From NCBI GenBank assembly GCA_910588595.1, contig CAJUQU010000199.1, positions 1 to 7,284 on the forward strand: DNA of 7,284 nucleotides. The letters run 5' to 3'. The position numbers and the translations under genes are program-made. The stretch comes from an uncultured Lachnospiraceae bacterium. GTDB taxonomy: Bacteria; Bacillota_A; Clostridia; Lachnospirales; Lachnospiraceae. Under the pieces are notes generated by a model. It did not search any database. It saw nothing but the letters and a program-made list of their open reading frames with translations, and was not told the DNA's origin. Within the stretch, counting starts at the first letter, position 1; each line of letters begins with the position of its first letter. Below are positions 1 to 6,162 of this stretch, one piece after another.

Positions 1-63
1 AATGGTGCGAAACAGGCAGTTCACGATGCTAATTTCTGACCGGATGGAGTACTAGAGCGTGTT
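1..63 (+). repeat. Left inverted copy of a palindromic intergenic repeat
   Basis: Bases 3-63 match the reverse complement of 5353-5413 at 47 of 61 positions without gaps, counted by eye. The best blocks are TAATTTCTG, GGATGGAG and ACTAGAGC. Bases 1-22 also match 5427-5448 in direct orientation (19 of 22), because the right-hand element is itself palindromic. This copy is cut by the window edge, so whether it is a full palindrome cannot be seen. It lies just after the stop of the last transporter gene, and no other terminator is obvious there. Confidence 0.75.
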
Positions 64-100
64 TGAAAAATGCAAATGGTAACAAAGTATCACTGAGGGA

Positions 101-1954
101 TCAAACGTAGTACTGCGCCTGCGCCTCCCACATTTTGTGGTAGATGCCGTGCGCATCCGCCACAAGCTCCTCGTGGGTCCCGTTCTGGACGATCTGTCCC
201 CCGTCAAACACGGCAATCTCATCGCAGAAACGGCAGCTGCTCATCCGATGCGAGATGAACACGGCAGTCTTTTCCGCCACCATATCGTTAAAGCGTGTGT
301 AGATGTCCTGTTCCGCGATGGGATCGAGTGCACTTGTGGGCTCATCGAGTATGACCATCGGGGCATCGCGGTACAGTGCCCTGGCGAGTGCGATCTTCTG
401 CTTTTCGCCGCCGGATATCTCGATCCCCTCCTCATCGCCGTCCTGCTGATCCTTCAGGAGACGCGAATCGATCCCGCTCTTCATGTTCAGAACCCGCTCA
501 TAGATGCCGGCGTCCTGGAGGCTTTTGACCACCCGCTCCCTGTCAAAATCGGGACCTGCCGCCACGTTTTCCGCCACCGAGAAGGAGAAGATCTTGTAAT
601 CCTGGAACACGATGGAAAAGAGCCGGATATACTCATCGTAATCATACTTGCGGATGTCAATGCCGTTTAGGAGGATCTCTCCCTCCGTAGGGTCGTAGAG
701 TCTGCACAGAAGCTTGATAAAGGTGGTCTTACCGGCACCGTTGGCGCCCACAATCGCCAGTTTCCGCCCCGTCTTTAACCGGAAGGACACGTTCTTTAGC
801 ACCAGCCTGTCACTGTTAGGATAGTGGAAGCTGACGTTTCTAAACTCCAGTTCGTACTCGTTGTCATACCGCTTTTCCACAGGGAGTGTTCCGTCGTACT
901 TCTGATTTTTGAATTCCATCAGCTCATTGTAGCTCTCGAGATAGGTATTCTGTGTATTGATGCTGATGAGCAGGGAGAACAAGACCCCGATCTGTGTCTG
1001 GAGCAGGGTGATCGCGCTGATGTATCTTGTCACTTCCCCGATCGTGATCATGCCGTAGATCGCCTTGATCCCCACGTACGCGTACACTGCCACGGTAAAT
1101 ATGTTCTGTACGAGCACCGACCACACCGCGACCTTCATGCCGTCCCGGATCGCCTGCTTCTGGGCGTTCTCGATATCGTCGCGGGCTGCCGTGCCCTTCC
1201 TGCGGATCACGTCGAACATTTTAAAGATCCGGATATCCTTGCCCCTGGGATAGTCACTGATCAGCTCCAGGAAAAACCAGTAGATCCTTCCGCTCTTCAC
1301 CTCGATCTGATCGCAGTTGTAGCGGATCTGCCCCTGTTTTGCCTCGCATTTACTCCCGATATAGATGGTCAATACCAGCATCCCGAGGAGCAGGTAATAG
1401 CTGACCGGGGATGCGAAGAAGCCATACACCACGCCCACGCCCTGATAAGGCACGGCGATAAATAGCCCTGCCATGGCGGCAACCGCCCCGATGCAGGAAA
1501 ACATGGCACCGAACAGATCCAGCGTTTTGATCACATATTGACCCATCCCCCCCATTTTATCTGCGTTGCCGTTCGCCTGCGCGATGAGTTCCAATGTGCT
1601 GTTGCGCTCCAGTATATCATAGTCCATGTTCATTGCCTTGTACCCGATGTCCCTGTCCTTGCGGTGGGCGACGAGCTGCCAGCACATTTCCATAAGTCTC
1701 AGCATCGCACCGTGGATCAACTCGATCAGCATCTGGCTTCCCACCATGACAAATGCAAGCGTCAGGATCGCGTCCCTGTCCGCACCCGTCACCAGCATAT
1801 CTACGATCCGCGCGCCCAGGATCATCGTGATAAACGGCTGGGCGCGGTTTGCCAGCGTATACAGGAGAGTGATGGGGATGAACGAAGGACATAGATTGTG
1901 TATATTGCCCATATTTTTGAGGAAGCACCGAAAAAAGGGATTAATTTTCTTCAT
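101..1954 (-). CDS. ABC transporter, fused permease and ATPase half (second subunit)
   Basis: This is an ABC exporter half-transporter of 617 aa, a normal full length. Hydrophobic membrane segments fill roughly residues 24-330 and the nucleotide-binding domain about 367-617. The ATPase motifs are all present: Walker A GANGAGKTT at 403-411, Q-loop in VFQDY, signature ISGGE at 513-517, Walker B VILDE with D537 and catalytic E538, and H-loop His569. There is no peptidase domain, so it would not cleave a leader peptide. The ATG at 1954 (MKKINPFF) was chosen although AAGGAAGGAG lies 12 nt upstream, rather long. The in-frame ATG at 1966 touches that site and is less likely. The gene overlaps the preceding ABC gene by 14 nt, which suggests translational coupling and a heterodimer. 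The substrate is unknown; a peptide or small hydrophobic compound is an inference from the regulator pair. Confidence 0.93.
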   Translation of the reverse strand: MKKINPFFRCFLKNMGNIHNLCPSFIPITLLYTLANRAQPFITMILGARIVDMLVTGADRDAILTLAFVMVGSQMLIELIHGAMLRLMEMCWQLVAHRKDRDIGYKAMNMDYDILERNSTLELIAQANGNADKMGGMGQYVIKTLDLFGAMFSCIGAVAAMAGLFIAVPYQGVGVVYGFFASPVSYYLLLGMLVLTIYIGSKCEAKQGQIRYNCDQIEVKSGRIYWFFLELISDYPRGKDIRIFKMFDVIRRKGTAARDDIENAQKQAIRDGMKVAVWSVLVQNIFTVAVYAYVGIKAIYGMITIGEVTRYISAITLLQTQIGVLFSLLISINTQNTYLESYNELMEFKNQKYDGTLPVEKRYDNEYELEFRNVSFHYPNSDRLVLKNVSFRLKTGRKLAIVGANGAGKTTFIKLLCRLYDPTEGEILLNGIDIRKYDYDEYIRLFSIVFQDYKIFSFSVAENVAAGPDFDRERVVKSLQDAGIYERVLNMKSGIDSRLLKDQQDGDEEGIEISGGEKQKIALARALYRDAPMVILDEPTSALDPIAEQDIYTRFNDMVAEKTAVFISHRMSSCRFCDEIAVFDGGQIVQNGTHEELVADAHGIYHKMWEAQAQYYV

Positions 1955-3788
1955 GATTCTCGTCATCTCCTTCCTTGTAGTACTGACTCTGCACCGCAAA
2001 AACCTCCGCATATTTTCCGTTTTTTGCAAGCAGTTCGTCGTGTGTGCCTGTCTCCTGGATCCTGCCGTTCTCTAGGAAGAGAATCCTGTCACAGAACTTC
2101 GTGCTCGCGAGTCTGTGGGAGATGAACAGCGCCGATCTTCCGCTGGTCGCCGCTTTATACTCCTCATACATCTCGCTTTCCGCGATCGGGTCGAGTGCAG
2201 CCGTGGGCTCGTCGAGCACGAGCAGGGGTGCATCCTTGTACAGGCACCGGGCAAGCATGAGCTTCTGCATCATGCCTCCCGACAGCTGGATCCCGTCGGG
2301 ATCGAAGGTCTGTGTCATATTCGTCAGTTCCCTGTGCTCAAGCGCCTCGATATCCTTCCACAGCCCTGCGCGGCGCAGACATTCGCGCACCCGGTCCATG
2401 TCCGTATCTTCCTCCATGCACCCTGATACATTGCTGGCGATGGAGACCGGTATCGTGTTGATATCCTGAAAGACCGCCGCCAGCAGTTCGTGATACCCGT
2501 CCAGATCCAGCGTCTCGATGGAGTGTCCGCCGATCAGGATCTCGCCGCCTGTGGGATGGTAAAAACCGCACAGCAGCTTCACGAGCGTGGTCTTCCCCGC
2601 CCCGTTGTTTCCCACAAGCGCGATCCGCTCCCCGGGCTGGATGCAGAAGGAGACATCTCTCAACACGTCCTCCCCATCCTCCTCATACCGGAAGGACACG
2701 TTTTTAAACTCGATCGCAGGCAGTTTCCTGTACCACTCCTCGGGAATGCGCATGCCCTCCTCCCGCAGGAAGCGGTTGGGGTAATCCATCATCTTGCGAT
2801 ACTCACAGATCATCAGATTGCCCTCCAGGAGATAACTGATATGATAGCGCAGATTGCCAAACCACTCGGCAAGCCCGGCGACGACGCCAAGCCCCAGCGT
2901 GAACTCCGCTATACTCAGGGAGCCGTTCAGCACTCCGGTGGTCAGGATCGCGTACGCCAGCAAATCTCTTGCCGCGACAAACAGGGCATCGGAGATGTTC
3001 ACTGCGTACTTGCGCCTGCACTGTCCCGCCGTCAACACCATGTTTCTGCCCTCCAGCCTGTCAAAACCCGAGCGGAACCAGTCAGCCATATTGTATATGC
3101 GGATATCCTTGCCGTTCTCCACGGATATCGTCTGCTGCTTGAGATAGTAGAACCTGCCCCATATCCTGTACTGCTCATCCATAGTCTGTGCTCTGTACTT
3201 GCGGGAGCGCGCTTCCAGCAGTGAACTCACGATGGACATGACCACGATGATCACCATGATCCGCCAGTCAAAAAAAGAGATCGTCATGGAGTAGAGCAGG
3301 ATGCCTATAACCGTGGCAACGATCAGCGGATAGTTGATGTACATCAGGTTCACACCCTGCCTGTACACATTGACGGCATGGGTTGCCCTGGTCAGGAGAC
3401 GCTGCTGGGCGGGGGATTCCACATTGTCATAGTCCGCGTGCAGGCTCTTCTGGACGAGCCGCATCAGAAACTCCCTGTTCTGGGTGGTCTCGTGATAATA
3501 ATCACTCCACGCTTTGGTGAACCGGCTCCCAAGCTGACAGATCAGATACACAGCCAGCATGACCGCCATAACCATCAGATAGTGTCCTGTCCTTCCTTTT
3601 TCCGTGATGCTCGCGACGGCAGCGGTGAGCGTGACCGTGCCGACCACACGCCCTGCCAGATAGAAAAATATCGAACCGTACATGCCAAACCTCATTGCGG
3701 GCTTTACTTCATACAAAGTCTTGTATATATACCGCACATTGCTGAACAGGGTATAATTTTTTTCCTTTTTTTCTGTGTTTCTTTTCAT
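1941..3788 (-). CDS. ABC transporter, fused permease and ATPase half (first subunit)
   Basis: This 615-aa half-transporter has a membrane domain over about residues 30-330 and a nucleotide-binding domain from about 358. Visible motifs are Walker A GNNGAGKTT at 393-401, Q-loop in VFQDI, signature LSGGM at 502-506 (Met where the usual LSGGQ has Gln), Walker B LVLDE with D526 and E527, and H-loop His558. Both partners keep the catalytic glutamate, so neither site looks obviously degenerate. AGGAG sits 6 nt before the ATG. The gene starts 131 nt after the kinase gene, and that gap contains a candidate activator-dependent promoter. The C-terminal tail is acidic and runs into the overlap with the second subunit. 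The two proteins differ clearly, so they are more likely a heterodimer than a recent duplication. The substrate is not recognisable. Confidence 0.93.
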   Translation of the reverse strand: MKRNTEKKEKNYTLFSNVRYIYKTLYEVKPAMRFGMYGSIFFYLAGRVVGTVTLTAAVASITEKGRTGHYLMVMAVMLAVYLICQLGSRFTKAWSDYYHETTQNREFLMRLVQKSLHADYDNVESPAQQRLLTRATHAVNVYRQGVNLMYINYPLIVATVIGILLYSMTISFFDWRIMVIIVVMSIVSSLLEARSRKYRAQTMDEQYRIWGRFYYLKQQTISVENGKDIRIYNMADWFRSGFDRLEGRNMVLTAGQCRRKYAVNISDALFVAARDLLAYAILTTGVLNGSLSIAEFTLGLGVVAGLAEWFGNLRYHISYLLEGNLMICEYRKMMDYPNRFLREEGMRIPEEWYRKLPAIEFKNVSFRYEEDGEDVLRDVSFCIQPGERIALVGNNGAGKTTLVKLLCGFYHPTGGEILIGGHSIETLDLDGYHELLAAVFQDINTIPVSIASNVSGCMEEDTDMDRVRECLRRAGLWKDIEALEHRELTNMTQTFDPDGIQLSGGMMQKLMLARCLYKDAPLLVLDEPTAALDPIAESEMYEEYKAATSGRSALFISHRLASTKFCDRILFLENGRIQETGTHDELLAKNGKYAEVFAVQSQYYKEGDDENHEEN

Positions 3789-3828
3789 AGTCTTCTCCTG
3801 TCACATGAAATAAATGTAGTTCCTTTGT

Positions 3829-3857
3829 ATTTTACCACATTTGCGGAAATTAAAAAA
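3829..3857 (-). promoter_or_regulatory. Candidate promoter of the ABC pair: extended -10 and weak -35
   Basis: Read on the minus strand, TAAAAT (3834-3829) is preceded by TGG, giving an extended -10 of the form TGn-TAnnnT. Seventeen bases upstream the -35 position is only TTTTTT (3857-3852). A weak -35 with a good -10 is typical of promoters that need an activator, and a repeated motif lies 8 bp further upstream. The expected start near 3822 would give a 5' leader of about 35 nt before the AGGAG site. Confidence 0.55.
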
Positions 3858-3865
3858 ATCCGTAC

Positions 3866-3895
3866 ACGAATTGCTATTTTTCGTGCACGAACTTG
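3866..3895 (-). promoter_or_regulatory. Candidate LytTR-type operator, two direct repeats at a 21-bp period
   Basis: On the minus strand CAAGTTCGT (3895-3887) and GCAATTCGT (3874-3866) are spaced start to start by 21 bp, leaving a 12-bp spacer. LytTR regulators such as AgrA bind paired 9-bp repeats of the form [TA][AC][CA]GTTN[AG][TG] with a 12-13 bp spacer. The two copies fit at 8 of 9 and 7 of 9 positions. The same DNA also forms a perfect 12-bp palindrome TTCGTGCACGAA (3880-3891) and an imperfect partner at 3859-3870, so a dimeric repressor is an alternative reading. The regulator encoded upstream is the natural candidate ligand. Confidence 0.5.
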
Positions 3896-3919
3896 TTGAG
3901 TTGATTGAAAAGCCGGTCC

Positions 3920-4570
3920 TCAGAGCGGCAGCATGATCTCGGTCGCGAACACCCCGGGCTCATTGGCGCGCCTGACATATCCGTTATACTTTTCCACGAC
4001 AAGGTCGATGCGTTTCAGACCGTGTCCATGGTCGCCGCGTTTGTTTGATATATATGCCGCGTCGAGCTTCCTGACTGTCTCACTGGTGGAATTGGTGACG
4101 GAAATATACAGCTGCTGTCTGCGCACACATACATAGATCCGCAGGAACCGGTCTGCGTCCGCGGGCATTTTGCGGCAGGATTCCACCGCATTGTCGATCA
4201 GATTTCCTATGATGACGCACAGGTCAATATCCTCGATCGCCGGATTCTCGCCGATCTGTGCCTTGCAGCTGACGCGGATCTGCTCATTTTCGGCAATACT
4301 AAGTTTGCTGTTGAGTATTGCATCCAGGCTGACGTTGCCTGTCGCGTACTTCACATTGATACCATCGAGATCCCCTTCCAGCTGGTTCAGATATTTTTTG
4401 GCTTCCTCGATCTGGTCCATGGCGAGGTGTGCTTTGAGTTTCTGAAGATGATTGTGGTAATCGTGGCGCCATCCCCGCATCTTCATATAGATATCATTCA
4501 CTTCCTCCACATGTCTTGACATCACCTCAACCTGATAATCCAGGTATTTTTTGTTGCTAAAATGAAACAT
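3920..4570 (-). CDS. Soluble GHKL-type sensor histidine kinase without membrane domain
   Basis: This 216-aa protein carries the whole catalytic core of the AgrC-like GHKL kinases. The phospho-acceptor motif RHDYHNH places His36 where AgrC-type kinases have theirs. The N-box is GNLIDNAVES (Asn123 and Asn127) and the G-box GHGLKRI starts at Gly182. Family members usually carry five to seven N-terminal helices that sense the ligand; here only about 35 polar residues precede the histidine and there is no hydrophobic stretch. The start is well supported, with AGGAGG 6 nt before the ATG, so this does not look like a mis-called internal start. It would phosphorylate the LytTR regulator encoded 45 nt upstream. 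It should be cytosolic, or attached to a membrane partner such as the ABC transporter (inference). The signal is unknown. Confidence 0.88.
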   Translation of the reverse strand: MFHFSNKKYLDYQVEVMSRHVEEVNDIYMKMRGWRHDYHNHLQKLKAHLAMDQIEEAKKYLNQLEGDLDGINVKYATGNVSLDAILNSKLSIAENEQIRVSCKAQIGENPAIEDIDLCVIIGNLIDNAVESCRKMPADADRFLRIYVCVRRQQLYISVTNSTSETVRKLDAAYISNKRGDHGHGLKRIDLVVEKYNGYVRRANEPGVFATEIMLPL

Positions 4571-4591
4571 CTTATGCCTCCTGGTCTTGTT

Positions 4592-4616
4592 GCTCTAGAG
4601 CGTGGATGAGACGCTT
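4592..4616. repeat. Palindrome and small hairpin between regulator and kinase genes
   Basis: GCTCTAGAGC (4592-4601) is a perfect 10-bp palindrome. It overlaps AGCGT...ACGCT (stem with a 7-nt loop, about 4600-4616), which ends at the regulator stop codon. No T-run follows in the transcribed direction, so it is unlikely to terminate transcription. The 10-mer CTAGAGCGTG (4595-4604) also occurs at 52-61 in the left flanking repeat, which suggests a relic of the same repeat. Confidence 0.4.
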
Positions 4617-5326
4617 TAGAAAAAATATCTCATGAACGCATCATTCAGTGGTCCGTATGCGCCGCGGCTGACGGGTATCGTTTCACCGTTCTCAAGGATG
4701 CATTCCTCCCGGGTGATCTTGCTGACAAATTCAAGATTGACAACAGCCGAGCGGTTCGCCATGACAAACCTCTCGGGATCCAGCTTTGGCATCATTTCCT
4801 TTAGACTTGCCTTCCACTCATAGGTCCTGTCTGTTGTCTGCAGTTTAAGATAATGCCCGTCAATTGTTACGGATACGATCTCGCTTCTGGTAAGTCTCAG
4901 ATTTTCTCCATGGCATTTGATTGCAATGTAATCCTCCCGGATGCTTTCAAGTTTTTCCATACATATGTCGAGTACTTTCGCAAGATCGGTCTCCGTAACA
5001 GGTTTGATCAGATATCTGACCGCGCCGATCTCATATCCCTCAAACACATATTCTGGATTTCCGGTGAGGAACACGATCTGCACATTCCGGTCGGATTTTC
5101 TTATTTCATGCGCCAGTTCCATGCCATTCATGTCCTTCATACAGACGTCCAGGAATATGATATCAAATATATTCTGCTTGTCATATTTAAACAGATATTC
5201 CTCCGAACTTTCTACAAATGTGGTCATGATTCGGACATTCTTGGAAGCTCCCCACGCTTCGATCATTTTACTGTAATAATCATGCAGCGGTGTCTCATCC
5301 TCTGCGATTGCGATTCTGATGAACAT
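4616..5326 (-). CDS. LytTR-family response regulator
   Basis: This is a transcriptional regulator of 236 aa with the two-domain layout of AgrA/VirR-type proteins. The receiver domain (about 1-120) shows the acidic pair Glu9-Asp10, phospho-acceptor Asp60 in IIFLDVCM, Thr88 and Lys108 in LIKP. The LytTR DNA-binding domain fills about 135-236, with an RSAVVNLEFV segment typical of the fold. The ATG at 5326 was chosen because AGGAGG ends 6 nt upstream; an in-frame ATG 7 codons earlier has no comparable site. It is the first gene of the unit, followed by its kinase after 45 nt. It probably controls the ABC promoter at 3829-3895 and perhaps its own. No named member is recognised. Confidence 0.92.
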   Translation of the reverse strand: MFIRIAIAEDETPLHDYYSKMIEAWGASKNVRIMTTFVESSEEYLFKYDKQNIFDIIFLDVCMKDMNGMELAHEIRKSDRNVQIVFLTGNPEYVFEGYEIGAVRYLIKPVTETDLAKVLDICMEKLESIREDYIAIKCHGENLRLTRSEIVSVTIDGHYLKLQTTDRTYEWKASLKEMMPKLDPERFVMANRSAVVNLEFVSKITREECILENGETIPVSRGAYGPLNDAFMRYFF

Positions 5327-5352
5327 AACCGTCCTCCTGTATATCATATATG

Positions 5353-5454
5353 AACATGCTCTAGTGCTCCATCCAGACAGAAATTAAAGTTGTGTACTGC
5401 ATGGTTCGTGCCGGTTTTAACGATGCAATGGCGCGAAACATGCGGTTCCTCATG
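5353..5454 (+). repeat. Right copy of the palindromic repeat, in the regulator leader
   Basis: Bases 5353-5413 are the inverted partner of 3-63. The element continues through a loop into a second arm (5427-5454) that is a direct match to the start of the left copy. GCATGGTTCGTGCC (5400-5413) pairs with GGCGCGAAACATGC (5430-5443) with one wobble and one mismatch, so either strand can fold into a hairpin. In the minus-strand transcript this hairpin lies in the 5' leader of the response regulator, between the promoter and its ribosome binding site. Short ORFs inside it lack a ribosome binding site. Confidence 0.65.
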
Positions 5455-5492
5455 GTTTTTGTACGTCAGACTCTTGCCATGTGATCTCCCTT

Positions 5493-5521
5493 ATTATAGC
5501 AGTTCTGCGTGGTAGATTCAA
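5493..5521 (-). promoter_or_regulatory. Promoter of the regulator-kinase-transporter unit
   Basis: Minus-strand TTGAAT (5521-5516), an exact 17-bp spacer and a perfect TATAAT (5498-5493) form a sigma-A-type promoter. Transcription would begin near 5486 and give a leader of about 160 nt before the regulator ATG at 5326. The leader contains the palindromic repeat. No LytTR-type repeat pair was found close to this -35, so the promoter may be constitutive. Confidence 0.7.
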
Positions 5522-5896
5522 TCGATTATCTGTTGATACAATCTTACAATACACCGACAGAAAGAAATTGTCCCCACGCTGACTTGTCAAGCAGGTATGC
5601 AGAGAGCAGATAGGGGGAATTTAGGATCGATAATTTGCATTGTTTTCTATAATTAATGTCTCCATAGAACGCTTCCTTGCCCCCTTGTGCGACACGCTGA
5701 TTTCTGATACAATTGCGTTGAAATATTACTATAAAAATGGTTGATTATCTCAAAAAAGCCTTGATTTACGGGCATACAAGCAGGATTTCAAGCTGAATTT
5801 ACTACCAATTTACTACTTTTGAGGGAAAGAGCCTTGATATGCCGCCCCCCAACCCTGCCAGCCCAGCCACCAGCACACAGCATTGAGAAAGAATAA
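5522..5896. other. Intergenic stretch without a convincing gene
   Basis: No ORF of useful length with a ribosome binding site is visible on either strand. The stretch contains the tandem AATTTACTAC repeat described separately. It also holds two further copies of the AGCCTTG motif (around 5756 and 5830; a third lies in the structured segment near 6003) and a C-rich run near 5843-5850. On the minus strand an open stretch of about 19 codons (5806-5750) ends in TGA and resembles the tail sequences found at the ends of integrase genes. That resemblance is from memory and weak. The stretch is best viewed as the junction between the transporter unit and a mobile element. Confidence 0.5.
5796..5816 (+). 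repeat. Tandem AATTTACTAC repeat, possible recombinase binding site
   Basis: AATTTACTAC occurs at 5796-5805 and again at 5807-5816, an 11-bp period. Short closely spaced direct repeats of this kind are common as binding sites near attachment sites of tyrosine recombinases. No integrase gene lies in the window and no second copy of a core site is visible, so the assignment to an attachment site is tentative. Confidence 0.35.
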
Positions 5897-5953
5897 ATGA
5901 AAACTGAATACGACGCATACGCGGCGTTTCTCTATCCCAACACGGGAGAATAG
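5897..5953 (+). CDS. Possible 18-codon leader ORF inside a terminator
   Basis: ATG at 5897 opens 18 codons (MKTEYDAYAAFLYPNTGE) ending in TAG at 5951-5953. Only a weak purine stretch (GAGAAAG, 5885-5891) stands in for a ribosome binding site. Codons 9-14 form the 5' arm of the terminator hairpin and the stop lies in its 3' arm, the geometry expected if a ribosome on the leader controlled terminator folding. No gene follows on this strand. It may equally be chance; the overlap with the hairpin is the main reason to list it. Confidence 0.3.
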   Translation: MKTEYDAYAAFLYPNTGE

Positions 5954-5969
5954 GAACGCCGCTTTTTTT
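5921..5969 (+). terminator. Intrinsic terminator, plus strand
   Basis: GCGGCGTT (5921-5928) pairs perfectly with AACGCCGC (5955-5962). The stem continues with a wobble and a few mismatches to CCC/GGG around a short loop, and is followed directly by seven T (5963-5969). There is no T-run on the other strand, so the sense is plus. Confidence 0.85.
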
Positions 5970-5977
5970 ATGCCCTC

Positions 5978-6093
5978 ATGTTACGCAGTAGGGGCGAAAA
6001 GAGCCTTGCTATATGCGGCTTTGCGGGCGCACTTTTGCCGGGGACAGGGATTTATACCTTTATCCCCGAAAATGCCGTTCTATTGCGTAACAT
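5978..6093 (+). ncRNA. Candidate structured RNA between two terminators
   Basis: A 14-bp stem closes the segment: 5978-5991 pairs with 6080-6093 with a single G-U pair. Inside, 5993-6001 pairs with 6032-6039 around one bulged G, with a possible AGCC/GGCT stem (6002-6005 with 6017-6020) within it. GGGGA/TCCCC (6040-6044 with 6063-6067) forms a second arm with an inner AGG/CCT. The fold is thus a branched junction. A 47-codon ORF (5970-6113) runs through it without a ribosome binding site and is probably not translated. No known RNA family is recognised. It may be an attenuator or anti-terminator linked to the flanking terminators. Confidence 0.45.
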
Positions 6094-6117
6094 TCCAATA
6101 TCTGCACCAATGAGAAT

Positions 6118-6162
6118 CCGGGGTGCGGTGGCTATATGATAGCTGCCGCGTCCCGGTTTTTT
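6118..6162 (+). terminator. Strong intrinsic terminator, plus strand
   Basis: An uninterrupted 18-bp stem (6118-6135 with 6139-6156) closes a 3-nt loop and is followed by six T (6157-6162). Four of the pairs are G-U in plus-strand RNA and would be C-A mismatches on the other strand. Both this and the T-run show that it acts on plus-strand transcripts. It abuts the stop codon of the convergent gene at 6163. Confidence 0.9.

Noticed and set aside
824..1465. Long plus-strand open frames opposite the transporter genes (also 137-670, 2490-3224 and 3378-3899).
   Set aside because: They lie wholly or almost wholly antisense to genes with clear domains, have no family features of their own, and follow from the codon bias of the real genes.
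5361..5453. A 30-codon minus-strand ORF in the regulator leader (and a 17-codon ORF at 2-55 on the plus strand in the left repeat) that could be a small exported peptide.
   Set aside because: Neither has a ribosome binding site, both lie inside the palindromic repeat, and the differences between copies change amino acids freely, so coding is not supported.
5401..5484. A 27-codon plus-strand ORF starting MVRAGFNDAM.
   Set aside because: It reads through both arms of the hairpin repeat and lacks a ribosome binding site.
5585..5590. A perfect minus-strand TTGACA.
   Set aside because: No acceptable -10 lies 16-18 bp downstream, and a better promoter lies nearer the regulator gene.
5685..5713. 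Possible plus-strand promoter TTGTGC, 17 bp, TACAAT, that might drive the leader and terminators.
   Set aside because: The -35 matches the consensus at only 3 of 6 positions and nothing else marks a start there.
5826..6008. The 11-mer AAAGAGCCTTG occurs at 5826-5836 and 5998-6008, with a related copy near 5755-5765.
   Set aside because: It is too short to claim as a repeat family; the second copy is already part of the structured RNA candidate.
6118..6156. The 18-bp hairpin as a terminator for the minus-strand membrane protein gene.
   Set aside because: On that strand four pairs become C-A mismatches and no T-run follows, so the plus-strand reading is preferred.
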